In this document: positions 25,769 to 33,991 of the stretch, piece by piece
How positions within the stretch are numbered: position 1 is the stretch's first letter
How the letters are laid out: each line of letters opens with the position of its first letter
Source of the DNA: JACDCA01 sp963810305
GTDB lineage: Bacteria; Acidobacteriota; Vicinamibacteria; Vicinamibacterales; 2-12-FULL-66-21
Assembly (NCBI GenBank): GCA_963810305.1
Contig: CAWEMY010000005.1
Coordinates: 496,001-560,000, forward strand
DNA length: 64,000 nucleotides
Direction of reading: 5' to 3'
Notes under the pieces: generated by a model
Database searches by the model: none
The model's input: only the letters and a program-made list of their open reading frames with translations
Told to the model about the DNA's origin: nothing
Position numbers and translations under genes: made by a program

Positions 25769-28650
25769 TCACCCCTCGCATAACCCGGCTTCTGCGGGTG
25801 CCGGATCTCAAAACCATGCACGCGGTCGTCGGCACGCTCGTGGGAGGAGTGTCGCCGGAGTCGTGTGCCGTGCTGGTACCGTCAGCGGCGGCAGCCCGGG
25901 AGCTGCGGCGGACGCTCGTTCGCCGCGACCCGACGTCGCGCGTAAGGACGTCGGCCGATCTTCTGACACGTGCCGAGTTTTACGACCGGCTCCATCGCTC
26001 GTACGGCGATCTGCCACGCCTGCTGTCGGTCACCGAACGCGAAGTGCTGCTGCGACGCGCCGCGCGAAAAACTGCAGCGGAGGTGCCGCCGCCGTTCAGC
26101 CTGCGAGCCGGTCTGCTGCGCGAGATGCTTCGGTTCTACGACGAGTTGCGGCGGCGCGAGCAGTCGCTCGACGATTTCGGACGAAAGGTGACCGCGCAGC
26201 TGGCCTACAGCGCAGACTTTGATCGCGGCGCCGAGCGTTTGCTGCGTCAGACGGAGTTTCTCGCCGCTGCATATCGCGAGTTCGAACGCCTCTCGAACGA
26301 AACCGACGCCATTGACGAGCATGGACTCCGCAGCTTGCTCCTGGCGCAGCCAACACCATCACCCTACGGGCGCGTCGTGGTAACCGTCGGCGACCAGGCC
26401 TCCGACTCTCGCGGTCTCTTTCCGTCCGACTTCGACCTGCTCAGCAGACTCCGGGGGGTCGAGCGACTGGACGTCGTTGCGACCGAGAACCTCCTCGCGT
26501 CGGGCTTTCACGAGCGGATTCACGACCTGTTACCCGGGATCGAAGAGGAGCGATGTGCCACGGTGGCTTCGCACCGTCCCACGCTCGCCGCACCTCCCGC
26601 CGGGGACGCGGATCGTCGCTGGTTCACCTGCCGCGACCGGGAAGAAGAGCTGGCGGACGTCGTCCGCGAGCTGAAATATCGCGCCGCGACAGTCCGTGAC
26701 CAGCGCCGCTGCGCAATCGTGTTCCAGCGGCCGCTGCCGTACCTCTACCTGGCGCGACAGGTGTTCTCCGACGCCGGCATCTCGTACCAGTCATTCGACG
26801 GATTGCCGCTGTCCGGGGAACCGTTTGCCGCCGCGGTCGATCTGGTTCTGTCGTTCCTCAGCGCCGAGGGAAACCGCGCCTCGACGATTGCCCTGCTCTC
26901 GTCTCCGCACTTCGACTTCGGATGCGACCGGCAGAGCATCGCCGCTCTGGACCGCTGGATGCGCGACTCAAAATTCTCGGGTGGATGGGACCGACTCACT
27001 GCCTGCGCCGCCTCCGGCCGCGCGGAGCCGGCTCTCGCAGCCGCCCGATCGGCAGCGTCGGAGCTGACCCTGGTTCGCGCCGGCGACTCGGCAGCCGCGC
27101 AGGTCGAAGCTCTTGCCGCCTTCATCGGCAAATTCGAACGCGTGCCCCCCGAAGATGCACCCTGGAAAGAGCGGCATACAAGAGCACGCGACGCCGTCCT
27201 TGCCGCGATCGGGTCGCTGCGCGACGCCCATTCGCAGCATGACAACGAGCCGCTGCCGCTCGACGAGCTGGCGGAGAGCGTCCGCAGATGGATCGACGCT
27301 GAGACCTTCGCGGCCATGACACCGGACGAAGGTGTTCGCCTGATGAACGCCGCCACAGCCTCGTACGCTGACGTCGACGAGTTGAGGATCGTCGGCCTCG
27401 TCGAGGCCGACTGGCCCGAGCCCGCGGAGCGCAGGATCTTCTATCCCTGGTCGATACTGGCGCAGCTTGGCTGGCCCGCAGATGCGGCTCGCTCCGCGGC
27501 CGACCGCGCCCGCTTTCGCGACTTGATCGCCTTGCCGCGCGTTCGCATCTCCGCCTCATCGTTCACGCTCGAAGACGACGCGATCGTTGCGCCCTCCGCG
27601 TTCGTCGAGGAGCTCGAGGGCACCGGGCTTCCGATCGAACGCCGCCAGCCGGATCGCGTGATGCCGTTGCTGGCGCACGAAGACCTGGCGTCTGATTGTC
27701 TCGAGGTTCAGCCGACACTCGAGGATGCCGCAATGGAGCAATGGCTGCAGTTGCGCGCGCACCGAACCTCGTCAGCCGACGCTCGCTACCACGGAGCCAC
27801 GGGAGCTTGCGGCGCCAGGACCTACGCAGTCAGCCACGTCGAGCGGTATCTCGAGTGCCCGTTCAAATACTACGCAGCGCAGGTGCTGCGCCTGCCGGAG
27901 GAGCGGGAAGAGGAACCGGGTCTCACGCCCCGTGAACGCGGGCATTTCATCCACGAGGTCTTCGAACAGTTCTTCAAGGAGTGGCAGCGTGCCGGCCACC
28001 AGACCATCACAATTGACAACGTCGCGGACGCGATAGTGCTGTTCGAGCGTGTCGTCGAATCCCGGCTGGATCGCCTGCCCGAAGCCGACCGGGCGCTCGA
28101 GCGGACGCACCTCCTCGGGTCCGCGGCCGCGTCCGGCTTGGCGGAGCGTGCATTTGCCTTCGAGATCGAACAGGGGGGAGAGGTTATCGAACGGCTGCTC
28201 GAGCATCCACTCGAGGGAACCTTTGCTTTTGCAGGTTCCGAAGGGACTCGCGAGGTCGCGATTCGCGCGAAAGCTGACCGAATCGATCTGATGGCTGACG
28301 GCACGCTGCGGGTGATCGATTACAAACTGGGCCGAGCGCCGAAGTCGACCCGCGCTCTTCAGCTCCCGATCTACGGGGTCTGCGCCGAACAGGCGCTCGA
28401 GGGTCATCGGGGGCGATCGTGGACGCTGGAGCGCGCCGGATACGTCGCCTTCAAAGAGAAGGATCCGTTCGTCCCGCTCGGCGGCCGGGCCCCGATGGCA
28501 ACGGCGCTGAAGGAAGGGCAGGAGCGCTTCCTCGCCGCCATAGACGGCATCGAACGTGGAGAGTTCCCGGTGCGTCCCGAAGAGCCGTTCCGTTGCCAGT
28601 GGTGCGCCTACGCCGCCGTCTGCCGCAAGGACTACGTCGGCGATGAGTAG
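25765..28650 (+). CDS. AddB-like PD-(D/E)XK nuclease / inactivated helicase subunit
   Basis: A 961-residue protein starting at GTG 25765. The N-terminus has the degenerate, P-loop-less helicase fold of AddB (CAVLVPSAAAARELRRTLV without a Walker A). The C-terminal nuclease domain starts at YAVSHVERYLECPFKYYAAQ, has the RERGHFIHEVFEQFF helix, an Asp in KADRIDLMADGT, and the catalytic VIDYKLG. One Cys in LECPFKYY plus CQWCAYAAVC form the iron-sulfur staple. It should process double-strand DNA ends with the helicase encoded next; the two genes overlap by eight bases. It is slightly shorter than typical AddB (about 1150 residues). Confidence 0.85.
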   Translation: MITPRITRLLRVPDLKTMHAVVGTLVGGVSPESCAVLVPSAAAARELRRTLVRRDPTSRVRTSADLLTRAEFYDRLHRSYGDLPRLLSVTEREVLLRRAARKTAAEVPPPFSLRAGLLREMLRFYDELRRREQSLDDFGRKVTAQLAYSADFDRGAERLLRQTEFLAAAYREFERLSNETDAIDEHGLRSLLLAQPTPSPYGRVVVTVGDQASDSRGLFPSDFDLLSRLRGVERLDVVATENLLASGFHERIHDLLPGIEEERCATVASHRPTLAAPPAGDADRRWFTCRDREEELADVVRELKYRAATVRDQRRCAIVFQRPLPYLYLARQVFSDAGISYQSFDGLPLSGEPFAAAVDLVLSFLSAEGNRASTIALLSSPHFDFGCDRQSIAALDRWMRDSKFSGGWDRLTACAASGRAEPALAAARSAASELTLVRAGDSAAAQVEALAAFIGKFERVPPEDAPWKERHTRARDAVLAAIGSLRDAHSQHDNEPLPLDELAESVRRWIDAETFAAMTPDEGVRLMNAATASYADVDELRIVGLVEADWPEPAERRIFYPWSILAQLGWPADAARSAADRARFRDLIALPRVRISASSFTLEDDAIVAPSAFVEELEGTGLPIERRQPDRVMPLLAHEDLASDCLEVQPTLEDAAMEQWLQLRAHRTSSADARYHGATGACGARTYAVSHVERYLECPFKYYAAQVLRLPEEREEEPGLTPRERGHFIHEVFEQFFKEWQRAGHQTITIDNVADAIVLFERVVESRLDRLPEADRALERTHLLGSAAASGLAERAFAFEIEQGGEVIERLLEHPLEGTFAFAGSEGTREVAIRAKADRIDLMADGTLRVIDYKLGRAPKSTRALQLPIYGVCAEQALEGHRGRSWTLERAGYVAFKEKDPFVPLGGRAPMATALKEGQERFLAAIDGIERGEFPVRPEEPFRCQWCAYAAVCRKDYVGDE

Positions 28651-31360
28651 CCAGCTAGCCATCGATGTCGACGAAGCGGCGCGCCGCTTTGCCGTCAATC
28701 CGTCCAATAACGTCGTTCTCGAAGCATCGGCCGGGACGGGGAAGACCACCGTCCTCGTGCAGCGCTATATCAACCTGCTGAAAGCAGGGGTCGAGCCGGC
28801 GAATATCCTTGCGATCACGTTCACGAGGAAGGCCGCGACCGAAATGCGAGAGCGGATCATCGGGGACCTCCGCGCGTCCGCGTCGCTGTCGGAATTCGAT
28901 CGAGCGCGCTGGCTGGCGCTCCGTGACCGGCTCGGCGAGATCGCGATCAGCACGATCGACGCGTTCTGCCTGTCGCTGCTCCGTGAATTTCCTCTCGAAG
29001 CGGACCTCGATCCGGGCTTCGACCTGGCCGACGAGACAGAAGTCCCGCGATTTGTCGAGGAGTCGCTCGACCGCTCGATGCGAATGTTCGCGCGGCTCGC
29101 CGAATCCGATGAGGACGTTGCGCTCGTACTGGCGCAGCTGGGGTCCTCGAGAACGCGCACGGGCCTGGCAATGCTGCTGCAGCGCCGCATCGTTGCCGGC
29201 GACGCCATCCATCGCTTCCTCGCCAGCGGTCCCGCGGATCTGACCCCAGGCGGGATCTGTCGCCGGGCCGCCGAAGCGTTGATCGACGCGTTCGGATCAA
29301 CCCCTGGTGGGCTGGAACGGATGCTGCTCGACGGGCCGTCAGCGCATCCGCGCTACCAGCTGCTGCTGCGCGAGATGTCGCGGCTTCAACGGTTCGAGGA
29401 TGCCGCCCCGGCGGAGATCCGCGCCATGCTCGATCGGGTATCGCTCCACTTTCTGACCCAGGACGGCAAGGCGCGGCGTGGGGGCGCAATCCCGCCGTAC
29501 AACGCGGGCCATTGCCGCACCCCCGACATCGCGCGGCGCCATCGCGAGGCGGTCTTTGCCCTCGCGCCGCAGGTCGAACGGGTGATCCGCCAGTTCTCAC
29601 GCGACTTCAACGTCGTCCTCGCGCGTGGGATCCGCCGGATGTTTGCCGTCGCGCTCGAGCAGTATCGCCGGACACTTGCCGCGCGCGCGGTCCTGGATTT
29701 CTCCGACGTCCTCGAGCGGGCGCTCCAGCTGTTGCGTCGGATGGATGAATTCTCCCAGAGCCGCTTCCGTCTCGAATCGAGATACCACCACGTCCTGGTC
29801 GACGAGTTCCAGGACACGAGCCGCGCGCAGTGGGAACTGGTGTCACTGCTCATCGAATCGTGGGGTGAAGGGCTCGGACTCGTCTCGAATCCGTCGATCT
29901 TCATCGTCGGCGATCGCAAACAGTCGATCTATCGATTCCGCGACGCGGAAGTCGCGGTGCTGCAGGATGCCGGGAGATACATCGACGGCCTCAGACCGAA
30001 TGGACGTGCGCGGCAATCGATCTCGCGCAGCTTCAGAGCCGCGCCCGAGCTGCTGGATTTCGTCAACGAGATCTGCGCGGAGATGACGTTGCCGGCCCGG
30101 CGTCCCGACGCCTTCGTGTACCGCGATACGGATCGCTTCCCCGATACCGGGGCTGCGCGCGATCCCCGCGGCCCGGCGCTCGGCATCGCGGCGGCGGATG
30201 ATCCGGACGCATGCGCGGCAGCCGTCGCGACGGAAGTCGCTCGGATCCTTCGCGACGATGACGTGCGCGATCGCAAGACGGGTGTGCCGCGGCGGGCGAG
30301 ACCCGGCGACATTGCGATCCTGTTCCGGTCGCGCACCAGCCACCGCGAGTTCGAGCAGGCCCTCGCGGAACAGAACATCCCGGCCTATGTCTACAAGGGA
30401 CTCGGGTTTTTCGACTCGGACGAGATCAAGGACGCATCCGCGCTTCTCAGGTACCTCGCCCAACCGGAATCGGACCTCCGCGCCGCAGCGTTTCTCCGAT
30501 CGCGCTTCGTCCGGCTGTCCGACAGGGGCCTGGCGGCGCTGGCGCCGGATCTCGCCGACGCCATTACCGGCGAGGGTGACCTGTCTGCTCTTGACGCGGA
30601 GGACCGACGGGTCCTCGAACTCGTTCGCCAGACCGTGTCCGGCTGGCTGTCGGCCGCCGACCGCATACCGCCAGCCGAACTCTTCGAGCAGGTGCTCACC
30701 GAGGGAGCGTACCCGTATGAACTGCGGGGAAGGCGTTCGCAGCAGGCGTGGGAAAACCTCAAGAAGATGCGCGGCCTCGTCCGTCGGGTCCAGAACCGGG
30801 GCTACGCGACGCTTGCGCGCATTGCGGATCACATCGACTCGCTCAGCGCCGGCGATGAATCGAACGCGGTGCTCGAAGCCATCGATGCGGTGAACCTGAT
30901 GACGATACACGCGTCGAAAGGGCTCGAATTCCCGATCGTCTTTGTCGTGAACATGGCGCGCGGAGCGGGCGGCCTGCCGCGGCCGGTGCGGGTCATCGCC
31001 GATGGCGAGAACGGCCAGCCGTCGGTGTCGGTCAGCCCGTTCATCTCCGAATCGGACGATGTGGAGCGGGAGCGAGAGCAGCACGAAACGCGGCGCCTGA
31101 TCTATGTCGCCTTCACCCGTGCCCGCGACCGCCTCTACCTGTCATCGCCGCTCAAGGACGGATCCCTCCAGGCTGGCCGCGGCGGCCTGGCGGATGTGCT
31201 GCCGATCTCCTTGAGGGCGCTCTTCGGCGCTGCGGCGGCGTCCGCGGAAGACACGATCCGCTGGACGGCGGCGTCGGGCCGCGAGTTCACGTGGCGGCTT
31301 TGTCGCGCGCCGATCACTAGCGAGGCTCCGCCAGACCGTCGAGAGGCTCCGCCTCGCTAG
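28643..31360 (+). CDS. UvrD/AddA-like superfamily 1 helicase without nuclease domain
   Basis: A 905-residue SF1A helicase. Motif I is LEASAGTGKTTVLVQRY (residues about 26-42), Ia ITFTRKAATEMRERI, II VLVDEFQDTSRAQW, III FIVGDRKQSIYRFRDAEV, V NLMTIHASKGLEFPIVFV, and VI IYVAFTRARDRLYLSSPL. It ends about 65 residues after motif VI, so the C-terminal nuclease of classical AddA (about 1200 residues) is absent; the only nuclease of the pair is in the AddB-like partner. ATG 28643 overlaps the upstream stop. The last 14 codons and the TAG lie in an inverted repeat with CTAG ends, so the natural C-terminus may have been altered. Confidence 0.9.
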   Translation: MSSQLAIDVDEAARRFAVNPSNNVVLEASAGTGKTTVLVQRYINLLKAGVEPANILAITFTRKAATEMRERIIGDLRASASLSEFDRARWLALRDRLGEIAISTIDAFCLSLLREFPLEADLDPGFDLADETEVPRFVEESLDRSMRMFARLAESDEDVALVLAQLGSSRTRTGLAMLLQRRIVAGDAIHRFLASGPADLTPGGICRRAAEALIDAFGSTPGGLERMLLDGPSAHPRYQLLLREMSRLQRFEDAAPAEIRAMLDRVSLHFLTQDGKARRGGAIPPYNAGHCRTPDIARRHREAVFALAPQVERVIRQFSRDFNVVLARGIRRMFAVALEQYRRTLAARAVLDFSDVLERALQLLRRMDEFSQSRFRLESRYHHVLVDEFQDTSRAQWELVSLLIESWGEGLGLVSNPSIFIVGDRKQSIYRFRDAEVAVLQDAGRYIDGLRPNGRARQSISRSFRAAPELLDFVNEICAEMTLPARRPDAFVYRDTDRFPDTGAARDPRGPALGIAAADDPDACAAAVATEVARILRDDDVRDRKTGVPRRARPGDIAILFRSRTSHREFEQALAEQNIPAYVYKGLGFFDSDEIKDASALLRYLAQPESDLRAAAFLRSRFVRLSDRGLAALAPDLADAITGEGDLSALDAEDRRVLELVRQTVSGWLSAADRIPPAELFEQVLTEGAYPYELRGRRSQQAWENLKKMRGLVRRVQNRGYATLARIADHIDSLSAGDESNAVLEAIDAVNLMTIHASKGLEFPIVFVVNMARGAGGLPRPVRVIADGENGQPSVSVSPFISESDDVEREREQHETRRLIYVAFTRARDRLYLSSPLKDGSLQAGRGGLADVLPISLRALFGAAAASAEDTIRWTAASGREFTWRLCRAPITSEAPPDRREAPPR
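31317..31360. repeat. CTAG-bounded inverted repeat at the helicase 3' end
   Basis: CTAGCGAGGC (31317-31326) and GCCTCGCTAG (31351-31360) are perfect 10-bp arms, with further partial pairing of GGCTCCGCC motifs inside. The right-hand CTAG provides the TAG stop. It encodes the atypical tail ITSEAPPDRREAPPR. Confidence 0.65.
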
Positions 31361-31379
31361 GTGGCATTTTTGATAAACG

Positions 31380-31395
31380 CCCCGCTGACGCGGGG
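31380..31395 (+). terminator. Short hairpin after the helicase gene
   Basis: CCCCGC-TGAC-GCGGGG, perfect 6-bp stem, 20 bp after the stop. The T-run lies before, not after, the stem, so it may act as a stabilising hairpin rather than an intrinsic terminator. Confidence 0.4.
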
Positions 31396-31398
31396 ACG

Positions 31399-31453
31399 GT
31401 CTTGCCCCGCAGAAAGCTTGACTCATTTGTACAAGTTCTGAGGGGTCAAGACC
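31399..31453. repeat. Imperfect inverted repeat of 17-18 bp arms
   Basis: GGTCTTGCCCCGCAGAA at the left and the complement of GGTCTTGACCCCTCAGAA at the right, separated by about 20 bp that contain the palindrome TTGTACAA. It looks like a small interspersed palindromic element and may serve as terminator for the nuclease-helicase operon. Confidence 0.5.
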
Positions 31454-31822
31454 TCTAGCGACGGCTCGTGACGATTCCGTTGGACGGTGTTTCACAATGT
31501 GCGGCAGCTCGTAACCGCGGTTGTCGAACATCTGCACGGGAGGTGACTGCCTCCAAAAGGCCGGATTCGGTCGAGACTCGAAGCTAAGCCTCACCAGCTG
31601 AGCAAGTTCCATCGAAAGTGATTTTCATCAGTCCCCGGCGAACCGGAGGTTGTCTCCTGTGGATAACAGGTCGCGAGCATGGCGCGCACTGCTGTGCACG
31701 AGTCGCAAATCACTTTTCCGCAAGGATTTCCAACCGTGAAGGAACCAAAAGGGGCAAATGCCGGTCTAACGATTTAACTGGCGTTCAGATTGCATGGACG
31801 GCATGCGACGGGAGGTGCGGTA
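31454..31822. other. 370-bp spacer with one DnaA-box consensus
   Basis: No credible coding region on either strand. It contains TGTGGATAA (31658-31666), the complement of the consensus DnaA box TTATCCACA, centred in a small inverted repeat CCTGT/ACAGG. No cluster of boxes or AT-rich stretch accompanies it, so this is not an origin. Probably includes the leader of the small gene at 31823. Confidence 0.45.
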
Positions 31823-32074
31823 ATGGCAGTTCCTGCTAGTGCCCTTAGTTACGTAAGACCCACGGCGACTGTGTTCGAGCTCGAAGCGCTCGAGGGGCTG
31901 CCGTGCGGCTGCGTAGCGGCCGCGTATCGCGCCCGTCCCTGGGATGTTGCCGTCGTTTCGCTCGAAGCGAAGGGTCCTCATTGCATTCTGGCCGGTCATG
32001 CGAGTGGCCAGGTGCTGCGGCTGGGGGATCCGGCGGAATTCGACGACGACGAAGAAGAGGAGTCGGACGAGTAG
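31823..32074 (+). CDS. Small acidic-tailed protein of unknown function
   Basis: An 83-residue protein with an ideal ribosome-binding site (GGGAGG, 7 bp before ATG). It has an N-terminal beta-rich part (VFELEALEGLPCGCVAAAYR, WDVAVVSLEAKGPHCILAGH) with three cysteines and a strongly acidic C-terminus (DDDEEEESDE). No family recognised. The following gene is also a small Cys-containing protein, 149 bp downstream with its own putative promoter. Confidence 0.65.
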   Translation: MAVPASALSYVRPTATVFELEALEGLPCGCVAAAYRARPWDVAVVSLEAKGPHCILAGHASGQVLRLGDPAEFDDDEEEESDE

Positions 32075-32149
32075 CCCTCGTCCGCCCTTTTTCCTGGCGC
32101 CCCCCCGAATCCCAGTCCCTCATCCCCCCTGCTGCCGCTAAGATCTTGA

Positions 32150-32179
32150 TTGCGTACGTGAAAGCCGTCCGCGTACAAT
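32150..32179 (+). promoter_or_regulatory. Candidate promoter for the zinc-ribbon gene
   Basis: TTGCGT (32150-32155), 18-bp spacer, TACAAT (32174-32179), about 45 bp before the ATG at 32224. The -10 matches the vegetative consensus well; the -35 is weaker. Confidence 0.45.
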
Positions 32180-32223
32180 TTGGAGTTTCGAGCGGCTTTC
32201 TGTCGGTCGACGAGGAGTGTGGA

Positions 32224-32445
32224 ATGGCATTGACCTGTCCGAGCTGCGGGAACGACCAGAATTTTCTGGTCAAAACCCTGCAGATGCACGTCGTTCAGCT
32301 GCGTGAGTCGCGCGTGGAAGCCAGCGAGGAAGGGCGCCCCGCGGTGATCGAGCTGCTGTGCGACGAATGCGAAACGGCGTTGAATTTCAGCGATTTCGAC
32401 GAAGACGTCCGGAACGAAGTCCTTCTGACCCTCGGCGCCCGCTAA
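32224..32445 (+). CDS. Small zinc-ribbon protein
   Basis: A 73-residue protein with one zinc ribbon: CPSCGN at residues 5-10 and CDECE about 45 residues later, the four cysteines spaced as a split ribbon. The middle is a beta-hairpin-like segment (FLVKTLQMHVVQLRE). The tail FSDFDEDVRNEVLLTLG is helical. Function unknown; it may be a nucleic-acid- or protein-binding adaptor. ATG 32224 preceded by GAGGAGTG. Confidence 0.75.
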   Translation: MALTCPSCGNDQNFLVKTLQMHVVQLRESRVEASEEGRPAVIELLCDECETALNFSDFDEDVRNEVLLTLGAR

Positions 32446-32641
32446 GCCGGGCCGCCTCCTTCAGAGCGCCTGCGGCGCGATTCCTCGCTCACGTTTCTTG
32501 ACTTCCCCGATCCCGGCTCCTATCGTACCGTCAACAGCGGCACCTGTTCTGCAGGGACGGTCAGAGGTGACCGGGACCGGCAGTCCGGGCGGCCCGGCGG
32601 GAGTGTACGGCGGTGGAACCGCCTGAGAGAATACACGGCGA

Positions 32642-33238
32642 ATGCGGGATTACTACGACGTCCTCGGCGTGGGAGCCGATGCGGGGGCTGACGAGATCAA
32701 GCGGGCGTATCGCCAGCTCGCTCGTCGATACCACCCCGACATCTCCGGCGACGACCGTACGGCGGCGTTTCTCGAAGTCGCCCGCGCCTACGAGGTCCTG
32801 GCGGATTCGAATCGCCGGCGCTCCTACGACGCCTCACTACGAGATCGCAGCTCGCGCATCAACTGGCTCGCCGACGAGGTCGCGATCGATTTCCCCTCAG
32901 TCTCCAGCGTCCTCGACGGCATGCGGCACTCGTTTTTCGGCAGCCTTCCGAGTGCGCAGCTGGCGGCGGACGTCGAGCTGACACCGCAGGAGGCGTTCTG
33001 GGGGGCGCTGGTGCCGCTGCTGATCCCGCTGCGCACGACCTGCGGGGACTGTGGCGGGCGCGGTGAAGTGTGGGAGGAATGGTGTCGGGCATGCGCGGGC
33101 AGCGGTGAAGTCGCTCGCGAGTACCCGCTGCGACTGCGAGTCCCGGCGGGGGTGCGCTCGGGCTCGCGCTTCAGGTTCAGCGTGACGCCGGCTGGGATGG
33201 CGCCGGCGGTCATCGAGCTCAGCGTGTCCATTCGGTAA
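32642..33238 (+). CDS. J-domain protein with reduced zinc-finger region
   Basis: A 198-residue DnaJ-like co-chaperone. Residues 1-65 form a J domain (YYDVLGVGADAGADEIKRAY, the HPD loop in RRYHPDISG, FLEVARAYEVLADSNRR). After a 50-residue linker it has two CxxCxGxG-like motifs (CGDCGGRG and CRACAGSG) instead of the four in DnaJ, then a short beta-rich part (LRLRVPAGVRSGSRFRF) like the start of the DnaJ substrate-binding domain. Probably stimulates DnaK on a restricted client set. The next membrane-protein gene starts 10 bp downstream. Confidence 0.88.
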   Translation: MRDYYDVLGVGADAGADEIKRAYRQLARRYHPDISGDDRTAAFLEVARAYEVLADSNRRRSYDASLRDRSSRINWLADEVAIDFPSVSSVLDGMRHSFFGSLPSAQLAADVELTPQEAFWGALVPLLIPLRTTCGDCGGRGEVWEEWCRACAGSGEVAREYPLRLRVPAGVRSGSRFRFSVTPAGMAPAVIELSVSIR

Positions 33239-33248
33239 CTCCCGGTTC

Positions 33249-33638
33249 ATGCGCCCTCACATCCGGCTGCTCGGCGTGCTGCAAGTGACGTGGGGCGGCA
33301 TCGGTTTGCTGCTGGGGGTCGCAACCCTGTTGCTGGCGATCGGCGCCCTGGCCATTGGCCTGTTCAATTCTGGCGACCGGGTTGGCGCCGGCGTCACCGC
33401 GCTCACCTTCGGTGTCTTTGCCGCCGCGCTGCTCGCCGGCGGGGCCGCCAATGCGTGGGCAGGGCGGTCGCTGCGCCGCCAGGAACCGGCCGGAAGATCC
33501 GCCGTCATGTGGCTCGCGGTCCCGAATCTGTTTCTGCTGCCGTTTGGTACGGCGCTCGGGATCTATGCCTGGTGGGTGCTGCTCCACAACGAGTCGCGCA
33601 CCATGTTTGTCGGACCGGCCCGCTCGCCGTCGGGCTGA
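33249..33638 (+). CDS. Four-helix membrane protein of unknown function
   Basis: A 129-residue integral membrane protein with hydrophobic segments at about residues 8-38, 48-70 and 85-112 and short charged loops. No named domain recognised. It lies between the J-domain gene and a DUF4870 gene with 10- and 5-bp gaps, so it is probably in the same transcript. Confidence 0.72.
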   Translation: MRPHIRLLGVLQVTWGGIGLLLGVATLLLAIGALAIGLFNSGDRVGAGVTALTFGVFAAALLAGGAANAWAGRSLRRQEPAGRSAVMWLAVPNLFLLPFGTALGIYAWWVLLHNESRTMFVGPARSPSG

Positions 33639-33643
33639 TTACG

Positions 33644-33973
33644 ATGAACAAAACCGTCGGCGGGCTGGACGAAAACGTCGGAGGCGCGCTTACCTACGCG
33701 TTCGGCTGGATCACCGGCGCCGTCTTTCTGCTGCTCGAGCCCACCAACAAGTTCGTCCGCTTTCACGCGTGGCAGTCGGTCATCGTTTTCGGCGGTCTCT
33801 CGATTGCGTGGTTCGTGGCGCTGTCGCTGCTGTTCCCCCTCGGCTGGTTCGTGGCCTTTCCGATCATCCTTCCGCTTTCGGCTGTGCTCTGGCTGCTGCT
33901 GATGTTCAAGGCCTACCGCGGCGAGCGCTACAAATTGCCGTTCGCCGGCGAAATGGCGGAACAGCGCGAGTAG
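33644..33973 (+). CDS. DUF4870-family membrane protein
   Basis: A 109-residue protein with the DUF4870 pattern: AYAFGWITGAVFLLLE-like first helix, NKFVRFHAWQSVIVFGG, and two further membrane segments ending in LMFKAYRGERYKLPFAGEMA. This family is common in small-membrane-protein operons; role unknown. ATG 33644 follows the preceding stop by a few bases. The Mrp gene begins 18 bp downstream. Confidence 0.82.
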   Translation: MNKTVGGLDENVGGALTYAFGWITGAVFLLLEPTNKFVRFHAWQSVIVFGGLSIAWFVALSLLFPLGWFVAFPIILPLSAVLWLLLMFKAYRGERYKLPFAGEMAEQRE

Positions 33974-33991
33974 TCGATACACTGTAAAGAA

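Noticed and set aside
31640..31680. DnaA box as a replication origin
   Set aside because: A single box without clustering, AT-rich unwinding element or origin genes.
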